NCBI RefSeq assembly: GCF_963169125.1
Contig: NC_084798.1
Coordinates: 201,123,481-201,187,480, forward strand
Source: Humulus lupulus
Lineage: Eukaryota > Streptophyta > Magnoliopsida > Rosales > Cannabaceae
Length of the DNA stretch: 64,000 bases
Direction of reading: 5' to 3'
A program made the position numbers and the translations under genes. Each line of letters opens with the position of its first letter. The stretch's first letter is position 1. Shown in pieces: positions 31,944 through 44,645 of the stretch. The notes below the pieces were generated by a model that searched no databases, was not told the origin of the DNA, and saw nothing but the letters and a program-made list of their open reading frames with translations.

Positions 31944-34900
31944 TCACTAAGTATACCGGATTATGATGTCATACTCGACATGGATTGGTTATCCAAACAT
32001 GGGGCTACGATAGACTGTCGAAAGAAGACCGTGGAGTTTAGGCCAAAGGAAGGAGAGGTCTTTTCCTTTAAAGGCGAAGTAGCGAGTTTTTGAACACCCA
32101 TAATATCTGCACTGGAAGCACGGAATATGATGCAACATGGATGTTCGACATTCTTTGCCAGTGTGGTGGATAAGTCCAAGGAGTCAGAACTAAGGCCAGA
32201 AGATGTACATATTGTTTGTGAGTTCCCGGAGGTGTTTCCCGAGGAATTACCAAGACTACCCCTGGACTGAGAAATCAAGTTTGTAATCGAGCTTGCACTT
32301 GAAACTGCACCGATCTCTAAAGCACCTTATCGAATGGCGCCGGTAGAGTTAAAGGAACTTAAGAACCAACTACAGGAGTTTTTGGACAAAGGGTTCATAA
32401 GACCTAGCCATTCGCCCTGGGGAGCACCAGTCCTATTTGTGAAGAAGAAGGACGGGAGTATGAGCATGTGCATTGATTGCCGAGAGCTCAATAAGGTCAC
32501 CATTAAGAATAATTATCCTTTGCCAAGGATAGACGACCTTTTCGATCAGCTACGAGGGGCTTCAGTGTTCTGGAAGATTGATCTGCGATCTGGGTACCAT
32601 CAGTTGAAAGTGAAAGAAGGGGACATTCCAAAAACGGCCTTCAGGACTCGCTATGGGCACTATGAATTCTTAGTGATGTCCTTTGGACTAACCAATGCCC
32701 CAGCAGCCTTTGTGGATATGATGAATAGGATATTTAAGGAGTTCTTGGACTAGTTCGTAGTAGTGTTCATTGATGATATCCTCATCAACTCAAATACCAA
32801 GGAGGAGCACGAAGAGCATTTGAGATTGATTCTGAACAGATTACAGGAACATCGGCTATATGCCAAGTTCTCTAAATGCGATTTTTGGCTGGAATAGGTA
32901 ACCTTCTTAGGGCACATAGTCTCTAAGGATGGGATTGCAGTAGACCCATCGAAGATCGAGGCCATTAGAGACTAGCCCCAGCCAAAGAATGCCCCAGCCA
33001 AAGAATGCCTCAGAAGTACAGAGTTTCTTAGGGTTGGCAGGTTATTATAGGAAGTTTGTCGAGGGTTTCTCAAAGATCGCCACCCCGTTGACCAACTTAA
33101 CCCGGAAACATTAGAAGTTCGCATGGACAGAAAAATGTGAAGAGAGTTTTCAGACCATGAAGGATAAGTTGATTTCCGCGCCTATCCTTTGTGTTCCCAT
33201 TGAGGGCGGAAAATTTGTGGTGTACTGTGATGCATCAAAGAACGGCTTGGGATGCATGTTTATGTGAGAAGGGAAGGTGGTAGCTTATGCTTCCAGACAA
33301 CTCAAGGATTATGAGCAGCGGTATCCCACTCATGACATGGAATTGGCAGCACTAGTGTTCGCACTAAAGATATGGAGACATCACCTGTATGGAGACAAGT
33401 GTGAGATATACACTGACCACAAAAGTCTGAAATACTTTTTCACACAAAAGGAACTGAACATGAGGTAGCAAAGGTGGTTGGAATTAGTAAAGGACTACGA
33501 CTGCGAGATTCTATACCACCCAGGCTAGGCCAACGTAGTTCCTGATGCTTTGAGAAGGCAGGGAAATAGGCGTGTCTCAACATTACATACAATAGAGACG
33601 CCTCTTCAGAAAGAGATCATAAATGTCGGCATCGAAATTGTGATGAGAAGTTTGGAGAACCTCACATTGCAATCCTCTCTATTAGAACAAATTCGAGAAG
33701 GATAGAAATTGGATTAAGCCTTAGTGAAACAAGAGGCTTTGGTACAAGAGGGTGGCAGTAGCGATTTCACAATGTCTAATGGTGGATTGCTAAGATACAA
33801 GGATAGGATTTGCGTTCCTGACAATGCTAAAATTAAGGAAAGTATTATGAAAGAAGCGCACACAACACCTTATTCCTTGCACCCAGGGTCCACGAAAATG
33901 TACCAAAACCTTAAGGCATTATATTGGTGGCATGAAATGAAGAGGGACATTGCTGATTTTGTTGCTAGATGTTTAACATGCCAGCAAGTCAAAGCGGAAC
34001 ACCAGAGGCCAGCAGGGTTGCTTCAGCCGCTCTACATTCCTGAATGGAAATGGGAGGATATCGCAATGGATTTTGTGGTAGGGTTGCCTAGAACTACCAA
34101 CCAGCATGACTCAGTGTGGGTAATAGTAGATAGACTCACTAAGTCTTCCCATTTTCTGCCTGTTAAGACCACATACTCGGTGGATCAATATGCTGACTTG
34201 TATGTTAGTGAGATAGTGAGACTTCATGGGGTGCCAAAGTCGATAATTTCTTATTGAGTGTCAGTTTTCACATCGAACTTTTGGAAAGGGCTACAGAGCG
34301 CTATGGGGTCGAGACTAAAGTTTAGCCCTGCATTTCATCATCAGACCGATGGCTAGTCTGAGAGGACCATTAAGCTTTTAGTGGACATGTTGAGGTGTTG
34401 TGCTTTGGACTTTTAGAGTCTTGGAACCGATATCTACCTCTAATGGAGTTCTCGTACAATAATAGTTACTAGTCTACCATTGGGATGGCTCCCTATGAGA
34501 TGCTTTATGGGCGTAAGTGTAGATCTCCTTGGCACTAGGATGAAGTTGGGGAGAAACAGATTTTAGGTCTTGAAGTAGTTAGGGAAGCCAGTGAGGCGAT
34601 TGAGAAGATTCGCCAAAGAATGCTTACTGCGCAGAGTAGGCAAAAGAGCTACGCTGACCTCAAGAGAAGGGACATCGAGTTTGTTTTCTTGAAAGTCTCG
34701 CCGATGAAAGGTGTGATGCGTTTTGGAAAGAAAGGGAAGTTAAGCCCTAGATATATTTGTCCATTTGAGATATTGGACAGAGTAGGGCAGGTTGCATAAT
34801 GTTTGGCACTGCCCCTAGTATTAGCTGAAATGCATAACGTCTTTCACATCTCGATGTTGCGTAAGTATGTGTCAGAACCCTCTCATGTGTTGAGTTACGA

Positions 34901-35130
34901 GCCGTTACAGCTGAAGCAAGACCTGAGTTATGATGAACAGCCTGAGCGCATTATAGAAAAGGGAATCAAGGAATTGAGATCCAAAAGGATTCCACTAGTT
35001 AAGGTCCTGTGGAAGAATAGTACGGAACGAGAAGCAACATGGGAGTTGGAGGAAGACATGAAAGCAAGATACCCTAAATTATTTGGTAAGAAAGAATTTT
35101 GGGACGAAATTGCTTTTAAGGAGGGTATAA
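31944..35130 (+). pseudogene. Arm B pol (protease C-terminus, RT, RNase H, integrase, chromodomain-like tail)
   Basis: It begins S-L-S-I-P-D-Y-D-V-I-L-D-M-D-W-L (protease end), then RT with F-I-D-D, RNase H and integrase. It ends T-E-R-E-A-T-W-E-L-E-E-D-M, a chromodomain-like tail. Many stops interrupt it (for example TAG at 32751, 32895, 32973 and 33112; TGA at 34255). A short direct duplication (CAGCCAAAGAATGCC, about 32982-33011) shifts sequence. Integrase again reads I-I-S-Y before a stop, in place of the catalytic aspartate. Confidence 0.9.
35118..35130 (+). other. Polypurine tract of arm B
   Basis: AAGGAGGGTATAA immediately precedes the TGTAGTGCACC start of the LTR. The equivalents in reverse are at 24590-24601 and 40730-40744. 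Confidence 0.75.
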
Positions 35131-38100
35131 TGTAGTGCACCAAATTTTTTTTTTTAGATTATTAAAATTTTGTGATGTTGTTTATTTAAGTGTTAAGTGT
35201 GATGAATTGTTTTATTTAAATGTTGTTTATTTTATTAGTTGTTGTTTTTTTACTTGATTGTTTGTTATTTTATTTAATTGTTAGAATTGTTGTAGAATAT
35301 TTTTATGAAAAATGTTGACGCCGTTTTTCGTCAACCGTGAAAGGAGAGCACGTAAACAATAACTGATAATGGCCAATTAAAATATGACAATACAAACACA
35401 CGATTTTTACGTGGTTCAGCAGTTAAATCTGCCTAGTCCACGAGTCTCTGTTATTAAACTCAAGATTATCTTTGAAAATTCTTAAGCATGAATTCTTCAG
35501 AGTTTTCTCTCAAGGTTCAGAATTTCGATCCATTACAATGGTGCATGACCTCTCTATTTATAGAGAAGGCTGAAGAATACTATCCCACATATTTTGGGTA
35601 GTTACTCTTTTTGTGTAAATAAAATAAATGGCTTTAAATGCCTATAATCAGATATAAAAGGAAACGTCCCCTGAAGCCCAGGGGCGTATAACTAATCAAA
35701 TAATATCCCACGATTCTAGGGGATTTACGGTAATAAATGTAGACTGCGTCTCTTGTGGATAACACTTATAGATATTCAAAGTTATTATCACATATCTCCG
35801 AGGCTTTATTCTCCCAGGTCTCACATCATCGTTCGAGCTAGCGACATCTCCCGAGGTCACATGTCTTTCGAGATCGTATACGCGTCTGGCTCGGAACCCC
35901 TGATCCGAGGTCATTCCTGAAGATAGATGCATCTCGGAAGCTACCTTTCGAGATCGTGAATATTTCGAGGTCACCACAATTGAGGTCGTCTCAGTTTTGC
36001 AAGCTCGATATGTAGTCCTGGAGTATACTTCATGCTGTACGAGTTCATTCGCTGCGAATCCAGCTTTCGAGGTCACACTTAACATGGCTCGAAAACTGGG
36101 TACAACAAAAAATTACTTGTTAAATAATTTGTATTTATTTTATTTTAAAAATGTGATTATGTGAGATTTGGTTGAATGCACTAAGGTGCATGGTAGATAG
36201 TTATGCACCCTAGTGATTTAGTGTGTGCAAGTGCATGGTAACATGATGCACATGTGTATATTTTCTACACATTTTATAATTTCCATATATTTGATATAAG
36301 TGATTAATTTAAATGAAAGAAAAATAAATTAAAATAAAGGAAAGGGTAAGTGAAGGGTGGACGTGTAGTGTAGTGGGAAAGGGATTGATATTTTTTTTTC
36401 CATTATTTTTCTAAGGTAAACAAATTTAAATTGGAAGAAGATAGCTATTATGGGTAAGATAATTTTGACATTTTATTCAATTAAAATACTTTTTATTATA
36501 AAGGATTTGTAGGCTGAATTAGATGAGTGGATTAGGGAACTTACCATTTATTTTGGTGAGGCTTTATGAGGGAATTATGATTAAAAGGAAAGAAAAGAAG
36601 GAAGAGAGGCCATTTTGCAAGCTTGTGCCGTGACCTAGAGAGAGAATAAAGAGAGAGAGAGTGGCGAGCTAGAGAGAAAGAAGGGGAAGGGCTGCCATTT
36701 TCTAGAGAGAAATGAAGAAGAAGAAAGGAAGAAGAAGAAGAACGGGTTCAAGCTAGGGTAAGGTTTTTGGTTGTTTTTCCTTTTGATCAATCTAGTATTT
36801 TGGGTTGTCTCTAACTTTGTTCATCTTCTTCTCCATCTTAATTATTCAAAATATACAACCCCTAGGGTTTGAGCAAGGAGGTTATTGGATTCTTGATTTT
36901 CTATCAAGAAGAGGTATTGAAATCCCTCCCTAAATTTTGTGATTATTGGTTTTGATGAATAGATTATTAGAGGGATTATGGTTAAAGGGGATTTATGTTT
37001 TGGGTAGGAAAAATAGGTACTTTGTGTTCTTGATATCTTGTTGATAATGAGTTGTTTGATTTGCATGAAGGGTATTATCGTTTGATGTATAAAAGGGTTT
37101 TGATGTCGATTTTATATGTATAATGATTAGTGGTAATTTATGAATGCAAATATGGGGATTTCGGCATAGGCATACCTAAGGATCATCTTTATATTTTCTT
37201 TGATGTTTTATGATTTTCAATATATTAGATCCATGTGTTTAGGACCTATGTAATTTGGGTAAAATGATAATTGGCAATCTTGATATTTGGATCCATGAAA
37301 TTTTGATAGGATGCATATGATATTGTGGAAGAATAAATTATAAGATGCATGAAAATAATGATAGAAACATGTTAGGTTTAATATAAAGGCATATGTAAAT
37401 AATGGTGTTTATGTATTAATGTATGTTGTTGTTATTGTTTTGTTGGATTCATGTATTAATTCATTGGAATAGAAAAGGGTTTTATAAGATTGCATATGAA
37501 TATGTGTTAGTGATATTCTTAGAATTATTTGTATAATAAGAGCATGATAGGATTTTGGACATGTATGATTTTATGTGAAATTTTTTAGATAAAAGATGAA
37601 TTTCATGAGTAATTATGCTTGCTGATTTTTGTAAATAATTGGGTAAAAAGTTTGAAAAAGTGATTTGCATGCATAAGTAATGTCAATAATACTATGTTGA
37701 TTTTATGAAATTAAAAAAGGTATTTTAAGTCACAATAAAATGATATTTTACTCAAATAAATACCTACAGAATTTTTATTATATTTAATAGAAAAATATGA
37801 GGTTTTTAATTTAATATGGTGATTTTTAATGATAAAAAGGGTTGCTGGAATTTTCGTAAAAAAAATATGAAGTGTGTTTCAATAAAATGAATTTGATGAG
37901 TATTTGAAATAAAAATTAATACCCTAAATTATGCTAATATTAAAAATGATATTTTAATATGGTATGAATGAATATTTTGATAGTTATGATTTTTCTTTAT
38001 TTTGATTGAGAAAAATATTGAATTCAAATTATTTGTGATTTTTAAAGAAATTAAATAGCGGCTGAAAGTTTGGTTTAAAAAGTTTAAAATGATTATTTAA

Positions 38101-38569
38101 TTGCCACTTATGAATTTATATTACATAAAAACTAAGTCTTAAATAATTCAAATAAAATATATTTTTTTCCCCACTTAAAATATATTTTTCTCACATCATT
38201 TATATAACACAATTACCCAATATTAAAATTGATTTTTCTAAGGAAACATAGTAATCATAGGTATTTTAAATAAATTACAAGCTTTTGTTAATTCGTTGTA
38301 ATTTGAGAATAATAAATGAAATTATCACATAATTTTTTTTAAGCTAAATAAAATTATTTTATAAAATAAAATAATGTTTTGAGAGATTTAATCAACCTAG
38401 AAATTTTAAGAAAATAAAGCATGTTACAAGTCTATTAATTTTAAAACGATAGAAGTAAGACATGTAGAATTATCGTTTTTAAACGTCACAATTACAATTT
38501 GTAACAAATGTTACAATAAAACATTACAACTAGTCCCGGTCCTGAGTTAAGGAAGTTAGATAGAATTTA
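35131..38569 (+). repeat. 3' LTR of arm B, interrupted and right-truncated
   Basis: It starts TGTAGTGCACC and is collinear in reverse with 24589-21690, apart from the solo LTR at 35313-36107 and a compressed segment at 38495-38545. It ends within the TTAGATAGAATTTA block. Past that point the sequence is the minus-oriented LTR of element D. Confidence 0.85.
35313..36107. mobile_element. Solo LTR (795 bp) in the arm B LTR
   Basis: TGTTGACGCCG..GGGTACAACA has 5-bp inverted ends (TGTTG/CAACA) and is flanked by AAAAA at 35308-35312 and 36108-36112. The target without insertion is in the arm A LTR at about 24398-24412. The interior has CGAGGTCAC and CGAGATCGT words repeated at least six times. The TTTTTACGTGGTTCAG segment at 35404-35419 resembles the Tat element LTR. 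Confidence 0.9.
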
Positions 38570-40729
38570 AAAAATCATATGGATTTATAACAAAAACATC
38601 ATTTTAATTGTGAATTAATATGCCATTTTATTTTCACAAACACCACTTATCATTAGAGTCATTCTTATGCATACATATTCTTATTTCATCAATCTTTTCA
38701 CCATTTATTCACAAAATCAGCAAGCATAAATTACCATGAATTTTATCTATTACCTCATACCTCATAAAATTCATACAAGATCACTTATGTTTCATTAACA
38801 CAATAATTCACAAATCCTAACATGCTCTTATTATACAAATAATTCAAAGAACATATCTAACACATTCATATTGAACCTTATAAAACCTTATTCTTTTTCT
38901 AATGAGTTCATGCATGTAACCCAACAAAATAATAATACAACATGCATGAATATCATAACACAAATCCTCATATATGCTTTTATATTAAACCTAACATGTT
39001 CCTATTATTTTTCATGCATACCATAATATATTGATTCATAATCTCATATACACCCTATCAAATTTCATGGATAATCCAACCATCAAAAGTCCAAATTATT
39101 ATTACACCAAAATTACATAGGTCCTAGAACATGGATCTAACATATTGAAAATCACAAAAAACTTAAAACATAGGGAACCCATAAACATGCATAGGCCGAA
39201 ACCCATATGTACACTATTATGAAATATCATAAATCATCATACATGGCAAATCAACTCTAGATCCCCTTCATGCATTAAACCACAAAAATCCTTCATCCAT
39301 GATCACAATAACATACCACCAACAAAATAATAGGAACACTATCAACCTTTTATTTCAATTCATAAACTCTTAATCTCCAAGAAGTCAAGACCAATACATA
39401 TGTAGAGGGACGAATCCAATACCTTCCTTGAGAGAACACAAGGACCAACACCCAAAAAGCAACCTCTCTTGAATACCCTAGTTTTTTCAAAAATCAAGAT
39501 GGAGAAGAAGATGAACACTAACAATTAGAAACAACCGTAATGATTATACTAGAATTAAAAGAAAGAATCATAAAATAAACACAAGAGTCATACCCAAGCT
39601 TGATCTCTTCCTCTTCTCCTTCTCTCCCTTCCACGCCTCTCTCTCTCTCTCTCTCTCCCTAGGTGGATGGCTGTGGTATAGAGAAGAGATGAGCAAAAAT
39701 GCTCTCTAGGGTTCTAAGGTTTCATTTATAGTGTCTAGGTTTTTATTTTTCTAAAATAATAAAAGTTAATTTCTTATAAATTTATTTAATTCTAAAATCT
39801 AATTAATTAAATAAATACATTTTGATTTACCCAAAAAGGCAGCTGCAATTGTCCACTCCCCCTTGCCTTGGATTTCTACACTAATAAGGAAAATGTGATT
39901 TTCGTAGCTCTAAGGTCCTGTGACTTGGGGCGGGGTTTTGACCCGTTTTAGTTGCGTTTTAGGAAAAGTTCTGTTTCATAAAAAATGTAGATAATTTCAT
40001 TAGCTTTCTATTGGTACTAATTTTGTCTAAATTGAATATACAAAACCCAAGTTAGGCCCGTTTTACTGAGGCTGGGTTTAAGATTACGGGAAATCAAAAA
40101 AGACAACTCCTTTTCTACAATTGTTTCCCAATTCATATTTGTGTGAACACAAAAGCTTACCCTATTTACTTTTCCCATTAACTTTGTTTATTCTAAATTA
40201 CTTAAATAAAATGATATTTCATTTGATCAAAAAGGAAGAAAAATATCACTTTATTATTTATCATCAATTTTGTATTATCACTATCCACATAAAATAGGAA
40301 ACTCTCCCCTTACCATTCCCACTATGCCACTCGTCCAAGACTCTGATTTCCCTTTCTTTTTGTTTATTTTTAATTGATTAATTCCAAATAAAGGAATCTA
40401 CAAGTGTGTAGAAATTTCTACACATGTGCACCATGCTACCATGCACTAGCACACACTTAATAACTAGGGTACATCACTATCTGCCATGCACCTTAGTGCA
40501 TTCAACCAAATCTCACATAATCACATTTTAAAAATAAAAATAAATAAATACCATTTAACAAATAATTTCACAAAAATTCTACAAACAATTCTAACATTTA
40601 AATAAAATAACAAACAACTACTAAATAAAATAAACAACATTTAAATAAAACAATTCACCACACTTAACAATTAAATAAAATAAAACATAAAAAATTTAAT
40701 AACTAAAAAAAAACATTTGGTGCACTACA
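38570..40729 (-). repeat. 3' LTR of element D, left-truncated
   Basis: It ends ..TTTGGTGCACTACA before a polypurine tract. It is related to the arm A and B LTRs at both ends but diverged in the middle, with its own leader-like region and CT-rich tract (39600-39660) and a unique 39720-40330 segment. This marks a separate subfamily. There is no gene inside. Confidence 0.8.
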
Positions 40730-43700
40730 ATATACCCTCCTTAAAAGGAATTTCGTCCCGAAATTCTTTCTTACCAAATAATTTAGGGTATCTTTCTTTC
40801 ATATCTTCCTCCAACTCCCATGTTGCTTCTCGTTCGGTACTATTCTTCCACAGGACCTTAACTAGTGGAATCCTTTTGGATCTCAATTCCTTGATTCCCT
40901 TTTCAATAATGCACTCAGGCTGTTCATCATAACTCAGGTCCTGCTTTAGCTGTAACGGCTCGTAACTCAACACATGAGAGGGGTCTGACACATACTTACG
41001 CAACATCGAGATGTGAAAGACGTTATGCATTTTAGCTAATACTAGGGGCAGTGCCAAACGGTACGCAACCTGCCCTACTCTATCCAATATCTCAAATGGA
41101 CCAATATATCTAGGGTTTAACTTCCCTTTCTTTCCAAAACGCATCATACCTTTCATCGGCGAGACTTTCAAGAAAACAAACTCGCCCACTGAAAACTCGA
41201 TGTCCCTTCTCTTGAGGTCAGCGTAGCTCTTTTGCCTACTCTGCACAGTAAGCATCCTTTGGCGAATCTTCTCAATAGCCTCACTGGCTTCCTTAACTGC
41301 TTCAAGACCTAAAATATGTTTCTCCCCAACTTCATCCCAGTGCCAAGGAGATCTACAATTACACCCATAAAGCATCTCATAGGGAGCCATCCCAATGGTA
41401 GACTGGTAATTGTTATGTACGAGAACTTTATTAGAGGTAGATATCGGTTCCAAGACTCTGAAAAGTCCAAAGCACAGCACCTCAACATGTCTTCTAAAAG
41501 TTGTATAGTCCTTTCAGACTGGCCATTGGTCTGAGGATGAAACGCGGTGCTAAACTTTAGTCTTGATCCCATAGCTCTCTGTAGCCATTTCCAAAAGTTT
41601 GATGTAAAACCTAACCCACGATAAGAAATTATCGACTTTGGCACCCCATGAAGTCTCACTATCTCACTAACATACAAATCAGCATATTGATCTGCCGAGT
41701 ATGAGGTCTTGACTGGCAGAAAATGGGCAGACTTAGTGAGTCTATCTACTATCACCCACACTGAGTCGTGCTGCTTGGTGGTTGTAGGCAACCCTTCCAC
41801 AAAATCCATTGTTATATACTCTCATTTCCATTCAAGAATGTAAAGCGGTTGTAGCAACCCTGCTGGCCTCTGGTGTTCCTCTTTGACTTGCTGGCATGTC
41901 AAACATCTAGCAACAAACTCAGCAATGTCCCTTTTCATTCCATGCCACCAATATAATGGCTTAAGGTCTTGGTACATTTTCGTGGACCCTGGGTCCAAGG
42001 AATAAGGCATTGTGTGCACTTCTTTCATAATACTTTCCTTAATTTCAGCATTGTCAGGCACGCAAATCATATCCTTGTATCTCAGCAATCCACCATTAGA
42101 CATTGTGAAATCTCTGCTGCCACCTTCTTGTACCAAAGCCTCTTATTTCACTAAGGCTTCATCCAATTTCTGTCATTCTCGAATTTGTTCTAATAGGGAG
42201 GATTGCAATGTGAGATTCGCCAAACTTCCTATCACAATTTCGATGCCGGAATTTATGATCTCTTTTTGAAGAGGCATCTCTATTGTACGTAGTGCTGTGA
42301 CATTCCCATGTCCCCGCCTACTCAGAGCATCAGCAACCACATTGGCCTTGCCTGGGTGGTATAAAATCTCACAATCGTAGTCCTTCACTAATTACAACCA
42401 CCTTCGCTGCCTCATGTTTAGTTCCTTTTGTGTGAAAAATTATTTTATACTTTTGTGGTCAGTGTATATCTCGCACTTGTCTCCGTACAGGTGATGTCTT
42501 CATATCTTTAGTGCGAACACTACTGCTGCCGATTCCAGGTCATGAGTGGGATAACGTTGTTCATAATCCTTAAGCTATCTAGGAGCATAAGCTATTACTT
42601 TCCCATCTTGCATCAACACGCATCCCAAGCCATTCTTTGTTGCATCACAATACACCACAAATTTCCCGACCTCAGTGGGAACACAAAGGATAGGTGCAGA
42701 AATCAGCTTATCCTTCATGCTCTGAAAGCTCTCTGCACATTTTTCAGTCCATGTAAACATCTGATGTTTGCGGGTTAAGTTGGTCAACGGGGTGGCGATC
42801 TTTGAGAAACCTTCTACAAACTTCCTATAATTACCCGCCAACCGTAAGAAACTCCGAACTTCTGAGGCATTCTTTGGCTAGGGCCAGTCTCTAATGGCCT
42901 TGATCTTCGATGGGTCTATTGCTATCCCATTCTTAGACACTATGTGCCCTAAGAAAGTTACCCGTTCTAGCTAAAACTCGCATTTAGAGAACTTGGCGTA
43001 CAACTGATGTTCTCAGAATCTTTTCAGAGTCAACCTCAAATGCTCATTGTGCTCCTCCTTGGTCTTCGAGTAAATAAGGATATCATCTATGAACACTACC
43101 ACAAACTTGTCCAAGAAACCTTAAATACCCTATTCATCATATCCATAAAGGTTGGCTGCACGTTAGTGAATCCAAAAGTCATCACTAAAATTCGTAGTGC
43201 CCGTAGCGAGTTCTGAAAGCCATTTTCGGAATGTCTCCCTCTTTCACTTTCAACTGATTGTACCCGGGTCGCAGATCAATCTTCAAGAATACTCCTGCCC
43301 CTTGCAGTTGATCAAAAAGGCCATCTATCCTAGGCAAAGGATATTTATTCTTAACGGTGACCTTATTGAGCTCTCGGTAATCAATGCACATCCTCATATT
43401 CCTGTCCTTCTATTTCACAAAAAGACCGGTGCTCCCCATGGAGAATGGCTAGGTCTTATGAACTCCTTATCCAAAAACTCCTGTAGCTTGTTCTTAAGTT
43501 CCTTTAACTCCGCAGGCTCCATTTGATAAGGTTCTTTAGAGATCAGAGCTATTTCTAGTGCAAGCTCAATTACAAACTTGATTTCTCTGTCTGAGGGTAG
43601 CCTTGTAATTCTTCGGGAAACATCTCTAGAAATTCACAAAAAATATGCACATTTTTCGGTTTCAGTTCAGACTCCTTGGATTTATCCACCACACTAGCTA

Positions 43701-44640
43701 GAAACGTCGAACAACCATGCTGCATCATATTTCGTGCTTCCAGTGCAGAAATTATGGGTGTTCAAAATCCCGCTACTTATCCTCTAAAGGAAAATACCTC
43801 TCCTTCCTTTGGCCTGAACTCTATAGTCTTCTTCCGACAGTCTATTATCGCACCATTTTTGGATATCCAATCCATGCCATGTATGACATCATAATATGGT
43901 ACACTTCGTTCTATAAGATCTGCTGGGCACTCTCTGCCCTCTACCATTACAGGTGTTGACGATAACCACTTATTTGACAACATCATATCTCCCAATGGCA
44001 ACATTGTGCTAAAGTTATGTTCAAACTGCTTATAAGGCATATTCAATCTATCAATCACATTCATGGAAACATATGAATTAGTCGCTCCACAATCAATGAG
44101 GACTCTACACATCATACCAGATATAGGGAGCTGACCTGTGACTATGGTGTTATGGTTGGCAGATTCATTCTAGGTTAAAGCAAAAACTCGTGCTGGCACT
44201 AGGTTGCTGTTACTATCATGTCTTTCTTTCTAATGTGGACAATCTTTTCTCAAATGTCTTGCCTGACTGCACTTGTACATTTGTTGATGTCGTCTTGACA
44301 TTCTCCCATATGTCGTCTCAAGCATTAAGGACAGCTAGGGTGCTCAACTTTATTGCTTCAATGATTCCCACGATTTTAATCATTATTGTGACTGTTGTGG
44401 TTGTTGTGATTTCCATTGGGAGATGTGACCTTGGGCCTTTTTTCAGAGCCACTCCTTTGTCCTTATTAGGCCTCCTCTTGTTACTCTCCTGAAAGATCTT
44501 ACTCTTATTGGCCTCTTTCCTTGCAGCATCGTACTTTCATATAGAACTCTTCATATACTCAGTGTCTAAAGCTTTGTCCAGAATCTCAGCATAGCTAACT
44601 AGCTCTGTACAAGTCATTTTGATGTCCCTGACAATCATAG
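40730..44640 (-). pseudogene. Element D pol and 3' part of gag
   Basis: From the LTR upstream it runs through chromodomain-like tail and integrase tail (40725-41480), integrase core (41309-41809, reading I-I-S-Y-R-G), HHCC region (41822-42136), RNase H and RT in pieces (42173-43397), protease (43777-44115, L-I-D-C-G-A-T-N-S-Y-V with S-to-C beside the catalytic aspartate), a damaged knuckle, and then gag up to P-M-I-V-R-D-I-K-M. Several stops and frameshifts are present. The arm A/B nonsense codon is an intact CAG here (about 42761). Confidence 0.88.
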
Positions 44641-44645
44641 GCTTC

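Larger units (their letters stand above)
31941..38569 (+). mobile_element. Arm B: inverted second copy of the long-LTR gypsy, lacking gag
   Basis: It starts abruptly in protease, continues through RT, RNase H and integrase, and ends with polypurine tract and a 3' LTR. It is the mirror image of arm A, with long stretches identical to it, including a shared nonsense codon. Its LTR carries a solo LTR insertion and is truncated at 38569, where it meets the oppositely oriented LTR of element D. Confidence 0.85.
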
